Below, piece by piece: positions 7,781 through 16,440 of a DNA stretch of 64,000 bases. Numbering within the stretch: position 1 is the stretch's first letter; each line of letters opens with the position of its first letter. The DNA lies in the NCBI RefSeq assembly GCF_008693385.1, contig NZ_CP044065.1, forward strand, positions 496,001 to 560,000. Reading direction: 5' to 3'. The position numbers were made by a program, and so were the translations under genes. Source of the stretch: Cupriavidus pauculus (GTDB lineage Bacteria; Pseudomonadota; Gammaproteobacteria; Burkholderiales; Burkholderiaceae). The notes below the pieces were generated by a model, which worked only from the letters and a program-made list of their open reading frames with translations, was not told the DNA's origin and ran no database searches.

Positions 7781-9226
7781 TCAGCGCGCGCCCTGCAGGA
7801 CGATGGTGGCGAGCGTATCGAGCGCGCGTTCGATCTCGTCCGACCGCGGCGCCCCGCAATTGACGCGCAGATAGCGGTCGTAGCGCGTGGAATTGGAGAA
7901 CATCGCTCCCGGCAGCACGCGAATGCCCTGCTGCAGCGCGCGGTCAGCGATGCGCGAGCCCGACAGGTCTTCCGGCAGCGCGATCCACAGGTGCATGCCG
8001 CCGCGCGGCAGCGTCAGCCGCGTGCCTTCGGGGAACGTGCGCGCGATCCTGCCGGCCACCCATTCCCGCTGCGCGCGCAATTGCACGCGCAGGCGGCGCA
8101 GATGGCGTTCGAGGCCGCCGTCGTGCATGAAGTCCGCGGCAATGATCTGCGGCAGCGCCGCGTTGGGCCGGGTGATGCCGATCTTGATCATCTCCACGCG
8201 CGCCTGCCACTTGCCCGCGGCCATCCAGCCCAGCCGCAGGCCCGGCGCGAGGACCTTGTTGAGCGACGCGCAATAGATCACGTTGCCGGTCGTATCCCAC
8301 GCCTTGGCGGCCGCGAGCGGCACGTCGTCATCGACGGTGCCCGAGAAGCAGTCGTCCTCGATCAGCGCGAGGCCGCGCCCTTCGCACCAGGCGACCAGCC
8401 GCGCCTTGTTCGCGTCCGGCATGATGCAGCCGAGCGGATTCTGCAGGTTCGGCACCACCACCACGGCCTTGATGTCCGCATGCGTTTGCGCCGCGAGTTC
8501 GAGCGCCTCCAGCGAGATGCCGGTCTGCGGGCTGCAGGGTACCTCCACCGCGCGCAGGCCGAGGCTTTCCAGCGTCTGCAGCAGGCCGTAGTACGTGGGC
8601 GACTCCACCGCGACGGCATCGCCGGGCGACGTGACCGCGCGCAGGGCAAGGTGCAGCGCCTCGGTGCAGCCGTAGGTGATGGCGATATCCTCGGGCGCCA
8701 CGCGAATGCGCGCGCGCATCGCATGACGGGCCACGGCCACGCGGAAGGGCGCGTGGCCATCGGCCTGCACGACATGGCCGTACAGGTCGGGATGGCGGCG
8801 CAGCGCGCGCGTGGCGGCCGTGCGCAGCGCGTCGTTCGGATATAGCGCGGGCGCGCAGAACGCGCCGCCGAAATCGACGCGGATCTCGTGGCGCTGCCAG
8901 CTGGCCATGATCGACGAGATGCGCGCATGGATGCCCGCGAACTGCCCCGCGAGCTGATCGGCATCGGGCAGCGAGAGGTCGGGCTCCGCCAGCGGCCGCA
9001 ATGCGGGACGCATGGGCGCGCAGACGAAATAGCCCGAGCGCGGCCGGGCCTCCAGCAGCCCCGCGGCTTCGAGCTCGCGGCATGCCTGCAGCGCCGTGGA
9101 GAGGCTCACGTCGTGCAGGCCCATCAGCGTGCGCACGGACGGCATGCGGTCGCCGGGCGCGAGCGTGCCGGCGTGAATGGCCTGGCGGTAGCGGGTGGCG
9201 AGTTGCTGATAGAGCGGGGCGGTCAT
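7781..9226 (-). CDS. MocR/GntR-type regulator with aminotransferase-like domain
   Basis: 481 residues from the ATG at 9226, chosen because the GntR winged helix begins exactly there (PLYQQLATRYRQAI) and upstream in-frame codons are not protein-like. The DNA-binding domain spans about 1-70; residues 90-475 are a fold-type I PLP domain with the Schiff-base lysine K324 (SLNKVLAPGLRLGW) and the NLQNPLG and EDDCFSG motifs. MocR proteins sense PLP or amino-acid adducts and usually control a neighbouring gene. Here the divergent neighbour is a DUF2917 gene; the 176-bp intergenic region holds nested inverted repeats. The regulated pathway is unknown. Confidence 0.9.
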   Translation of the reverse strand: MTAPLYQQLATRYRQAIHAGTLAPGDRMPSVRTLMGLHDVSLSTALQACRELEAAGLLEARPRSGYFVCAPMRPALRPLAEPDLSLPDADQLAGQFAGIHARISSIMASWQRHEIRVDFGGAFCAPALYPNDALRTAATRALRRHPDLYGHVVQADGHAPFRVAVARHAMRARIRVAPEDIAITYGCTEALHLALRAVTSPGDAVAVESPTYYGLLQTLESLGLRAVEVPCSPQTGISLEALELAAQTHADIKAVVVVPNLQNPLGCIMPDANKARLVAWCEGRGLALIEDDCFSGTVDDDVPLAAAKAWDTTGNVIYCASLNKVLAPGLRLGWMAAGKWQARVEMIKIGITRPNAALPQIIAADFMHDGGLERHLRRLRVQLRAQREWVAGRIARTFPEGTRLTLPRGGMHLWIALPEDLSGSRIADRALQQGIRVLPGAMFSNSTRYDRYLRVNCGAPRSDEIERALDTLATIVLQGAR

Positions 9227-9256
9227 GCTGGTGATGATCGGTGAACGCGGGCGACA

Positions 9257-9317
9257 GGAACAGATACAGACGCGGGGGCTCTGTATCGTAACAGAGCAGA
9301 TTTTTCTTATCTGTTCC
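9257..9317. promoter_or_regulatory. Nested ACAG/CTGT inverted repeats between divergent MocR and DUF2917 genes
   Basis: GGAACAGATA (9257-9266) is mirrored by TATCTGTTCC (9308-9317). Between them GATACAG (9263-9269) is mirrored by CTGTATC (9281-9287), and CTCTGT (9279-9284) by ACAGAG (9291-9296). Such clustered half-sites in a divergent promoter are a likely MocR operator. Confidence 0.5.
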
Positions 9318-9402
9318 GATTCAGGACACCAATCCTTGTGTCTGTCTCGGCCGGTGGCGGGCCGATACGCTGGAGTCCATGCCATCCCCACCGGAGCACG
9401 CC

Positions 9403-9813
9403 ATGGACAGGCCACCGCGACTGACAACCCAACATATCGATCTCGCACCGGGGCAGGTGCTGCGTACGCACCTTCCGCGCGGCGCGGTGCTGCATGTGGC
9501 CTTGGGCCGCGTGACGCTGACGGGCGCGCCCGAATGGCTGGCGGAAACCGTGGTGCGGCCCTTCATGACCCTGGGCGGGGGCGCGACCGAGGTGGCCGGA
9601 CACGGCGGCTGGGTCACGATCGCCGCGGCCGGTCCGGCTTCGCTGCGATTGATTCTGCCGGCGCCGCATCGATGGTGGCACTGGCTGATAAAATCGCGGC
9701 CTGGCCGTTCTGGACTCCTGCCGGGTAACACCTGGCCACCAGACACACAGGCCGACGTTTCATCAGGTCCCCATGCTACGACTCAGCGAAGTAAAACTCC
9801 CGCTCGACCATGA
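9403..9813 (+). CDS. DUF2917 family protein
   Basis: 136 residues. CGGAG precedes the ATG at 9403 by 6 nt. Residues about 10-90 match the small DUF2917 family: a beta-sandwich-like pattern with LAPGQVLRTHLPRGAVLHV and a glycine-rich turn (TLGGGATEVAGHGGW). The role is unknown. Beyond residue 95 the sequence turns proline/serine-rich and reads over the start of the next gene by 41 bp. The true family domain may therefore end early and the tail be accidental, though no earlier stop exists in frame. It is divergent from the MocR regulator, its likely controller. Confidence 0.65.
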   Translation: MDRPPRLTTQHIDLAPGQVLRTHLPRGAVLHVALGRVTLTGAPEWLAETVVRPFMTLGGGATEVAGHGGWVTIAAAGPASLRLILPAPHRWWHWLIKSRPGRSGLLPGNTWPPDTQADVSSGPHATTQRSKTPARP

Positions 9814-11392
9814 CGAGGGTGCGATCGAGGCCGCCGTGCGCGCGGCTCTTGCGCAGATCGGCGTCAAGAATGACGGTCTTGTCGGGTTCACGGTCTTCCG
9901 GCGCGCGCACGATGCGCGCAAGCGTTCCGACATCAAGCTCACCTACATCATCGATATCGAGGTGAAGGACGAGGCGGCGGCCATCCGCCGCATGGCGGGC
10001 AAGCCGAACTGGAGCATCACGCCGGACATGACCTACCGCTTCGTGGCGCAGGCGCCCGCGGGCGGGCCGGAGAAGCGTCCCGTGGTGATCGGGCTCGGGC
10101 CGTGCGGCCTGCTGGCCGGGCTGATTCTCGCGCAGATGGGGTTCCGTCCCATCATCCTCGAACGCGGCAAGGAAGTGCGCGAGCGCACGAAGGACACGTT
10201 CGGGCTGTGGCGCAAGAGCGTGCTGAATCCGGAGTCGAACGTGCAGTTCGGCGAAGGCGGCGCGGGCACGTTCTCCGACGGCAAGCTGTACAGCCAGATC
10301 AAGGATCCGAAGCATTACGGCCGCAAGGTGCTCGAGGAGTTCGTGCGCGCGGGCGCGCCGGACGACATCCTCTTCAAGGCACGGCCCCATATCGGCACGT
10401 TCCGCCTCGTGAGCATGGTCGAGAAGATGCGCGCGGAGATGCTGTCGCTGGGCGCGGAGATCCGCTTCGAGACGCGCGTCGATGATTTCGACATCGACAA
10501 GGGACAACTGCGCGGCCTCAAGCTGTCGACCGGCGACTATCTGCCGTGCGAGCACGTGGTACTCGCGGTGGGCCATAGCGCGCGCGACACGTTCGAGGTG
10601 CTGCACGAACGCGGCGTGTTCATGGAGGCCAAGCCGTTCTCGCTGGGCTTCCGCATCGAGCATCCGCAGGGCATGATCAACCGCAGCCGCTTCGGCAAGT
10701 TCGCGGGCAACAAGCTGCTTGGCGCGGCCGACTACAAGGTCGTGCATCACTGCAGCAATGGCCGCGCGGTCTACAGCTTCTGCATGTGCCCGGGCGGCAC
10801 CGTGGTGGCCGCGGCATCGGAGCCTGGGCGCCTCGTGACCAACGGCATGAGCCAGTATTACCGTGCCGAGCGCAACGCCAACGCGGGCATCGTGGTGGGC
10901 ATCACGCCCGAGCGCGATTACCCGGGCGGCCCGCTCGCGGGTATCGCGTTCCAGCGCAAGTGGGAAGAGCGCGCATTCGAGCTCGGCGGCAGCGACTATC
11001 GCGCGCCGGGGCAGCTCGTGGGCGACTTCCTCGCGCGGCGTCCCTCGACATCGCTCGGTTCGGTGGAGCCGTCGTACAAGCCCGGCGTGACGCCGACCGA
11101 CCTCAGCACGGCGCTGCCGGACTACGTGATCGACGCGATTCGCGAAGCGTTGCCCGAGATCGACAAGAAGGTGGCCGGCTTTGCGATGCACGACGCGGTG
11201 CTGACCGGCGTGGAGACGCGCACATCGTCGCCGCTGCGCATCGAGCGCGACGACAGCTACCAGAGCGTCAACGTCAAGGGCCTGTATCCGGCCGGCGAAG
11301 GCGCCGGGTATGCGGGCGGCATCTATTCCGCGGCGATCGATGGCATCGAGGTCGCGGAAGCGGTGGCGCTGGCCATCACCCACGGCGCATAA
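9773..11392 (+). CDS. FAD-dependent dehydrogenase of the COG2509 type
   Basis: 539 residues. An N-terminal alpha/beta domain (about 1-90) precedes a Rossmann FAD-binding motif (VVIGLGPCGLLAGL, about 104-117, with ERGKEVRER following). Further family signatures are QFGEGGAGTFSDGKLYSQIKD and the C-terminal GLYPAGEGAGYAGGI, which closes the FAD site. This family of soluble flavoproteins is widespread but its substrate is unknown. The start overlaps the DUF2917 reading frame. The 3' end converges on another FAD protein with 9 bp between stops; the two belong to different flavoprotein families. Confidence 0.88.
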   Translation: MLRLSEVKLPLDHDEGAIEAAVRAALAQIGVKNDGLVGFTVFRRAHDARKRSDIKLTYIIDIEVKDEAAAIRRMAGKPNWSITPDMTYRFVAQAPAGGPEKRPVVIGLGPCGLLAGLILAQMGFRPIILERGKEVRERTKDTFGLWRKSVLNPESNVQFGEGGAGTFSDGKLYSQIKDPKHYGRKVLEEFVRAGAPDDILFKARPHIGTFRLVSMVEKMRAEMLSLGAEIRFETRVDDFDIDKGQLRGLKLSTGDYLPCEHVVLAVGHSARDTFEVLHERGVFMEAKPFSLGFRIEHPQGMINRSRFGKFAGNKLLGAADYKVVHHCSNGRAVYSFCMCPGGTVVAAASEPGRLVTNGMSQYYRAERNANAGIVVGITPERDYPGGPLAGIAFQRKWEERAFELGGSDYRAPGQLVGDFLARRPSTSLGSVEPSYKPGVTPTDLSTALPDYVIDAIREALPEIDKKVAGFAMHDAVLTGVETRTSSPLRIERDDSYQSVNVKGLYPAGEGAGYAGGIYSAAIDGIEVAEAVALAITHGA

Positions 11393-11401
11393 GTGCGGCC
11401 G

Positions 11402-12688
11402 CTATCGCTTCAGATAGTCGGCGGCACCCATGCCCGCCACGCGCCCGCTGCCGAAGCACGCGGTCAGCAGATAGCCGCCGGTCGGCGCTTCCCAGTCGAG
11501 CATTTCCCCCGCGCAGAACACGCCCGGCAGGGCGTTCAGCATCAGGCGATCGTCCATCGCCTCGAAGCGGACGCCGCCGGCCGAGCTGATGACCTCGTCG
11601 ATCGGCCGCGCGCGCTCGAGCCGCAGCGGCAGCGCCTTGATCGCGGCCGCCAGCGCGACGGGATCGTGCATGGCCTCTTTCGACAGCACTTCGCGCAGCA
11701 GGCCGGCCTTGACGCCGGCAATGCCGAGGCGGCTCTGCAGATGGCTGGAAACCGAACGCGAGCCGCGCGGCCGGCCGATCTCGCGCGCCACGTCTTCCGC
11801 GGCGCGGCCCGGTGCGAGGTCCAGCGTGATCGTGGCATGGCCGTCGGCCTCGATGCGATCGCGGATCGGCGCGGACAGCGCGTACACGAGGCTGCCCTCG
11901 ATGCCGGACTCGCTGATCACGAACTCGCCGAGACGATGCCAGGGGGTGCCGTCGAGGGCGGTCACCGACATCGCCACGGACTTCACCGGTTCGCCCGCGT
12001 TGCGCGCGCGAAAGACATCGCTCCACGCAATCTCGAAGCCGCAGTTCGCGGGGCGCAGCGGGGCGATATCGACGCCGCGCGCGGCGAGCATCGGTATCCA
12101 CGCGCCATCGGAACCCAGTCGCGCCCAGCTGCCACCACCGAGCGCGAGCACCACGGCGCGCGCATGGACGGTCGCCTCGCCATCCTTCGTGGCAAAGCGC
12201 AGCGCGTGCCTGCCATCGGCCAGTCCGTCGCGGGCGGAATCGAATCCGAGCCATCGGTGCCGCATGTGAAAGCGCACGCCGCGCTCGCGCAGCCGGTGCA
12301 GCCACGCGCGCAACAGCGGCGCGGCCTTCATGTCGGTGGGAAACACGCGGCCCGAACTGCCGACGAACGTGTCGATGCCGAGCGCATGCACCCAGTCGCG
12401 CAACGCCTGTGCGCCAAAGGCTTCGAGCCACGGCGCGATGTCCGGCGCGCGGCTGCCGTAGCGGCCCAGGAATGCATCGGCCGCTTCCGCGTGCGTGAGG
12501 TTCATGCCGCCCTTGCCGGCCATCAGGAACTTGCGGCCCACCGAGGGCATGGCGTCGTACACGTCCACACGCAGCCCGTTTGCCGCAAGCATCTCGGCGG
12601 CCATGAGGCCGGCCGGACCGCCGCCGATCACGATGGCATCGCGGCGATCGTCGTCGGCATGGGGGGCGTGGGGAGCGGCAGCGGACAT
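11402..12688 (-). CDS. HI0933/YhiN-type flavoprotein (TIGR03862-like)
   Basis: 428 residues. A Rossmann FAD motif lies near the N-terminus (AIVIGGGPAGLMAAEML, about 18-34), with GRKFLMAGKGGMNLTH diagnostic of the HI0933 family, and CAGEMLDWEAPTGGYLL near the C-terminus forms the second FAD contact. The family includes BaiN-type flavoproteins, but the reaction is unassigned. A histidine/aspartate-rich lead precedes the Rossmann strand. It is divergent from the DUF1415 gene (113 bp apart). Confidence 0.88.
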   Translation of the reverse strand: MSAAAPHAPHADDDRRDAIVIGGGPAGLMAAEMLAANGLRVDVYDAMPSVGRKFLMAGKGGMNLTHAEAADAFLGRYGSRAPDIAPWLEAFGAQALRDWVHALGIDTFVGSSGRVFPTDMKAAPLLRAWLHRLRERGVRFHMRHRWLGFDSARDGLADGRHALRFATKDGEATVHARAVVLALGGGSWARLGSDGAWIPMLAARGVDIAPLRPANCGFEIAWSDVFRARNAGEPVKSVAMSVTALDGTPWHRLGEFVISESGIEGSLVYALSAPIRDRIEADGHATITLDLAPGRAAEDVAREIGRPRGSRSVSSHLQSRLGIAGVKAGLLREVLSKEAMHDPVALAAAIKALPLRLERARPIDEVISSAGGVRFEAMDDRLMLNALPGVFCAGEMLDWEAPTGGYLLTACFGSGRVAGMGAADYLKR

Positions 12689-12801
12689 GTGGGAGGAGGG
12701 TGGCGTGAGCGGTGGGGATGCGCGGCGGGTGGGGCGGGCCGATTATAAGCGTTGGTCCGCATTGTCGGCAGTAGAATGGCGTTTTGCCGCGCCGTGCCAC
12801 C

Positions 12802-13374
12802 ATGTTCCCAGAATCTTCCACGCCCACCGACGAACGCGTCGTCGCCGACACGCGCCACTGGCTCTCGCGTGCCGTGATCGGCCTGAACCTGTGCCCGTTC
12901 GCCAAGAGCGTGTACGTGAAGGAGCAGGTGCGCTACGTCGTGAGCCGCGCCACGGAAGAGGGCGCGCTGATCGACGACCTCGAGCGCGAACTGCGCTGGC
13001 TTGCGGAGGCCGATCCGGCGCAGACCGACACGACGCTGCTGATCCTGCCCGATGTGCTGCAGGACTTCCTCGCCTACAACGACTTTCTCTATCTGGCCGA
13101 CAGTCTGCTGCAGAGCCTGCGGCTCGATGGCGTGCTGCAGATCGCCAGCTTCCATCCGCGTTACCAGTTCGAGGGTACCGGCCCCGACGATATCGAGAAC
13201 TTCACGAACCGTTCCCCGTGGCCGATCCTGCATCTGCTGCGCGAGGACAGCATCGAGCGCGCTGTCGACGCGTTTCCCGATGCGGCCGATATCTACGAGC
13301 GCAACGAGGCCACGATGCGGAAACTCGGCCCCGAAGGCTGGCGCCAATGGATGGACGGCGACGCTCAGGCCTGA
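12802..13374 (+). CDS. DUF1415 family protein
   Basis: 190 residues from the ATG at 12802, chosen over an upstream in-frame TTG. The family is recognised by VIGLNLCPFAKSVY (about residues 25-38), LLILPDVLQDFLAYNDFL and FHPRYQFEGT. The conserved cysteine in NLCPFAK and the histidine in FHP suggest a catalytic or metal site, but no function is known. It is soluble. It overlaps the end of the convergent methyltransferase gene by 10 bp. Confidence 0.88.
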   Translation: MFPESSTPTDERVVADTRHWLSRAVIGLNLCPFAKSVYVKEQVRYVVSRATEEGALIDDLERELRWLAEADPAQTDTTLLILPDVLQDFLAYNDFLYLADSLLQSLRLDGVLQIASFHPRYQFEGTGPDDIENFTNRSPWPILHLLREDSIERAVDAFPDAADIYERNEATMRKLGPEGWRQWMDGDAQA

Positions 13375-14270
13375 GCCGTCGTAAAGAAGCGCTCGCGCAT
13401 CTCCTGCAGGCCGAGCGTGGCCAGCACGTCGTCTAGCCGCTCGGCCGGGCGGCGGCGCGGCAGGTCCTTGAACTGCGCGACGATCAGTTCGTTCTTCATC
13501 GAGTGTTCCCAGCCCACGAGTTCGGTCACGCTGACCTGATATCCGTGCGCTTCCAGCTGCAGGCAGCGCAGCACGTTGGTCACCTGGCTGCCGAACTCGC
13601 GCGTGTGAATCGGATGCCGCCAGATTTCCGTCAGCGGATTGCCGGCCAGCTGCACGCCCTTGTTCTTGCGCAGCACCGCGGCCACCTCGGCCTGGCAGCA
13701 CGGCACCAGCACGATATGGCGCGCCTGCTTGGCGAGCGCGAAGCGGATGGCATCGTCGGTGGCCGTGTTGCACGCATGGAGGGCCGTGACCACGTCGATG
13801 GTCTCCGGCAGCGCGGGCGAGGTGATGGAGTCCGCGACGGACAGGTTCAGGAACGACATGCCCCCGAAGCCGAGCCGACCGGCCAGTTCGCGCGATGTGG
13901 CGACCAGTTCCTCGCGTGTCTCGATGCCGAAGATATGGGAATCGTCCTCGAGCGCCTTGAAGAACAGGTCGTAGAGGATAAAGCCCAGGTACGACTTGCC
14001 CGCGCCATGATCGACGAGCGAGACGCGGCCCTTCGCTGCTTTCACGTCCGCCAGCAGCGGCTCGATGAACTGGAACAGGTGATAGACCTGCTTGAGCTTG
14101 CGGCGGCTGTCCTGATTCATCTTGCCGTCGCGCGTGAGGATGTGCAGCGCCTTCAGCAGCTCGATGGACTGGCCGGGACGGATATCGTTGGGATCCGACG
14201 GCGCCGTGGCGGGCGTGGCGGACTTTCCGGACTTGCCGGATCTGGCGGGCTTTGGGGAGTTGGCTGGCAT
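13365..14270 (-). CDS. Class I SAM-dependent methyltransferase (Methyltransf_32-like)
   Basis: 301 residues from the ATG at 14270; an ATG six codons upstream (14288) is also possible. After a basic, low-complexity N-terminus (PARSGKSGKSATPATAP), the methyltransferase core has VSLVDHGAGKSYLGFILYDLF (motif I region) and DVVTALHACNTATDDAI, whose TALHACxxATD pattern resembles the RNA-methyltransferase-like PF13679 group, then LVPCCQAE. The substrate is unknown. The two adjacent cysteines in PCCQ are a family feature. It is transcribed alone, opposite to fapA. Confidence 0.8.
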   Translation of the reverse strand: MPANSPKPARSGKSGKSATPATAPSDPNDIRPGQSIELLKALHILTRDGKMNQDSRRKLKQVYHLFQFIEPLLADVKAAKGRVSLVDHGAGKSYLGFILYDLFFKALEDDSHIFGIETREELVATSRELAGRLGFGGMSFLNLSVADSITSPALPETIDVVTALHACNTATDDAIRFALAKQARHIVLVPCCQAEVAAVLRKNKGVQLAGNPLTEIWRHPIHTREFGSQVTNVLRCLQLEAHGYQVSVTELVGWEHSMKNELIVAQFKDLPRRRPAERLDDVLATLGLQEMRERFFTTAQA

Positions 14271-14390
14271 GGCGAGGCGGGAATACAAGGCGACAGTTTA
14301 CCGAAGTCCTGCCGCGCAGGCGCTGCCCGGCAAAAATATGAAGTACTAGGCGCTTTAGTGCCTTTTATGTGATTCCCCACTTTTGTGGGC

Positions 14391-14417
14391 TCAAGTTCAC
14401 CCAGAACCGTCCGTCAA
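14391..14417 (+). promoter_or_regulatory. Sigma-28 (FliA)-like promoter upstream of fapA
   Basis: TCAAGTTC (14391-14398), an 11-nt spacer and TCCGTCAA (14410-14417) match TAAAGTTT-N11-GCCGATAA at 6 of 8 and 5 of 8 positions with the exact consensus spacing. It lies 114 nt before the chosen fapA start. Confidence 0.4.
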
Positions 14418-14530
14418 CCAAAGATCGACGACAACTATTAGCAGGACGACCAAGGTGGACCCCGAGCGGAGGGGTCGTGGGCCGACAGGCCGCACCGGCG
14501 TCCGGCATGGCCAGAAAGAAGCGGGGACAC

Positions 14531-16141
14531 ATGATTGCCGACGGGGGTTTGCGTCTGGAGTTGAGTCAGCCTGGGGAGCAGGTTCGTGCCTGCTTCGCGC
14601 CGGTGGCGGATCGCATGCCGCCGGACCGCACCGCGCTGCAGGAAAGCCTCGTGGCGCAGGGCTGGCAGGACGCGCGGCTCGATGCCGACGCGGTCAACGC
14701 GTTTCTCGCGCAGTGCCAGCTGGCCGAGCACGAGATCGACGCGGTCATCGGCACGCTGCTCGACGGCGAATTCGAACTCGAGGTGTCCGAGGACAAGCTC
14801 GTGCTGCGGCTGACGCTCGTGCCGCCCGAGGGCGGCAAGCCGATCGAGCTCGAGGATATCCGCGCGGCCATCGCGGGACTGCAGGTCACCGCGCCGCTCG
14901 ACCTGCCGGCCATCACGTCCGCGCTTGCCACCGGCAGCTGCGAGAACGTCGACATCGCGCGCGGTACCGCGCCGGTCCCCGGCACGCCGGCCCGCTTTAC
15001 GAGCATGGTGCAGCCGCGCAAGCCGGTCATGTCGGAAGGGGAGGACGGCCGCTTCGATCTGCGCGATCTCGGCAGCCTGCTGCTCGTCAATCCCGGCACC
15101 GCGCTGATGCGCCGCACGCCGGCCGTGCCCGGCCGCGAGGGCGTCGATCTCTTCGGCAAGCCGATTCCCGCCGAACTTGTGGAAGACGTGCCGTTCGACG
15201 ACGATCTGACGGGCGTCGCGGCCGACCCCAACGATGCCAATCTGCTGCTCGCCGTGATCGCGGGCTCGCCCAAGGTCGTGCCGCGCGGCGTGACCGTGAG
15301 CCCCGTCGTGGACGTGGAGGCGGTGGACCTGCATTCGGGCAACGTGACGTTCGACGGCTCGCTGCGCGTGTCCGGCGACATCCGCACGGGCATGTCCGTG
15401 AAGGTGACGGGCGACGTCGTGGTCAATGGCACGATCGAGGCCGCGCACGTGGAAGCGGGTGGCGACGTGATCGTCAAGGGCGGCATCATCGGCAAGGCCG
15501 AGAGCGCGCATGGCGACAGCGACGAGATCGCGAGCGTGCGTAGCCGGGGCGCCGTGCATGCGCGCTATATCCAGAACGCGATCGTCGAGGCCGTGACCGA
15601 GGTGATCGTGGAGTCCGGCATCCGCCAGAGCGATGTCTCGGCGGGCGAGCGCGTGGTGGTCGGCACGCCCACGGGCCAGGGCAGCATCAGCGGCGGCCGC
15701 ACGCGCGCGATGGCCACCGTCAGCGTGGCCACGCTGGGCGCGCCGGCCGGTACCGCGACCGCGGTGCAGGTGGGCCTCAACCCGTTCGCGGACCAGCAGC
15801 GCGCCGAACTCGAGGCGCAACGGCGCAAGGTGCTCGAGGATCAGGCCAAGCTCCAGCAACTGGTGGCGTTCTTCGCCAAGCATCCCGAGCGGGCCACGGG
15901 CGAGGTCCGCGAGAAGGCGCGCGCGACCATGCACAAGATCAACCGCGACCTGTTCGAACTCGAGGCCGAGATCGCGCGCATGACCGAGCAGATGAAGCCG
16001 GCCGCGGACGCGGTGATCGTGGCGGGCAGGCGTATCCATGGCGGCGTCACGCTGCAGGTGGGCCACAAGGTGCTCAAGGTCATGGAGGACAAGCCCGGCG
16101 GCCAGGTGCGCGTGCTCGACGACCGGATCCAGGTGAACTGA
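14531..16141 (+). CDS. FapA/DUF342 family protein
   Basis: 536 residues from the ATG at 14531; in-frame codons upstream (from 14369, and an ATG at 14507) lack ribosome binding sites. The central region (about 170-400) is the DUF342 right-handed beta-helix-like domain, with many short glycine/valine repeats (VTFDGSLRVSGDIRTG, VKVTGDVVVNGTIEA, VEAGGDVIVKGGIIG). A coiled coil follows (about 410-490), then a short C-terminal beta segment (GGVTLQVGHKVLKV). In Vibrio, the FapA protein is needed for polar flagella. A sigma-28-like promoter upstream fits a motility link, but no flagellar genes are in the window. There is no signal peptide, so it is cytoplasmic. Confidence 0.82.
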   Translation: MIADGGLRLELSQPGEQVRACFAPVADRMPPDRTALQESLVAQGWQDARLDADAVNAFLAQCQLAEHEIDAVIGTLLDGEFELEVSEDKLVLRLTLVPPEGGKPIELEDIRAAIAGLQVTAPLDLPAITSALATGSCENVDIARGTAPVPGTPARFTSMVQPRKPVMSEGEDGRFDLRDLGSLLLVNPGTALMRRTPAVPGREGVDLFGKPIPAELVEDVPFDDDLTGVAADPNDANLLLAVIAGSPKVVPRGVTVSPVVDVEAVDLHSGNVTFDGSLRVSGDIRTGMSVKVTGDVVVNGTIEAAHVEAGGDVIVKGGIIGKAESAHGDSDEIASVRSRGAVHARYIQNAIVEAVTEVIVESGIRQSDVSAGERVVVGTPTGQGSISGGRTRAMATVSVATLGAPAGTATAVQVGLNPFADQQRAELEAQRRKVLEDQAKLQQLVAFFAKHPERATGEVREKARATMHKINRDLFELEAEIARMTEQMKPAADAVIVAGRRIHGGVTLQVGHKVLKVMEDKPGGQVRVLDDRIQVN

Positions 16142-16168
16142 CAGCCTGCGTTACGGGTGTCGTGACAC

Positions 16169-16189
16169 GTTACGTCAGGCGTAACGTAA
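16169..16189. promoter_or_regulatory. Perfect 8-bp inverted repeat ACGTTACG/CGTAACGT
   Basis: ACGTTACG (16169-16176) and CGTAACGT (16182-16189) are separated by TCAGG, between fapA and the pseudo-receiver gene and about 200 bp upstream of a sigma-54 promoter. A GC-rich stem CGCGCCC/GGGCGCG follows at 16192-16207. The repeat could be an enhancer-type binding site for a sigma-54 activator or, with the second stem, part of a weak fapA terminator; there is no T-run. Confidence 0.4.
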
Positions 16190-16384
16190 CGCGCCCCTGG
16201 GCGCGCGGGGTGTCCCGAGCACCGGCCACGCGCGCGGCCACGTGCCGCGTCGCCCGGCGCGCCGCGCGTCCGGGTGCGAAAGCCAGTCGTGACAAGGGAT
16301 TGCCGGTCGCGGCGCGCGCTGGAACGCGCGAAGCGCAAGAGCCGAACGCGGGTCGGAAGGGGTGACGAATTCTGGCAATGTGGC

Positions 16385-16399
16385 TGGCACGGCGTTTGC
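16385..16399 (+). promoter_or_regulatory. Sigma-54 (RpoN) promoter
   Basis: TGGCACG-N4-TTGC lies at 16385-16399: the -24 GG is at 16386-16387 and the -12 GC at 16398-16399, with exactly 10 bp between, an essentially perfect sigma-54 element. Transcription is predicted to start near 16411, leaving about 30 nt of leader before the pseudo-receiver ATG at 16441. Confidence 0.8.
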
Positions 16400-16440
16400 G
16401 GTATGTCTCCCGACAGAAAACAACTACGGGGAGAGGAAAC

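Noticed and set aside
9776..11383. Long antisense reading frame (535 codons) opposite the FAD protein gene
   Set aside because: Arg/His/Ala-rich with no fold-like pattern; the plus-strand frame encodes a clear flavoprotein. High GC makes such mirror frames common.
14438..16066. Antisense frame opposite fapA (542 codons)
   Set aside because: Histidine/arginine-rich composition typical of the reverse frame of a GC-rich gene; no motifs.
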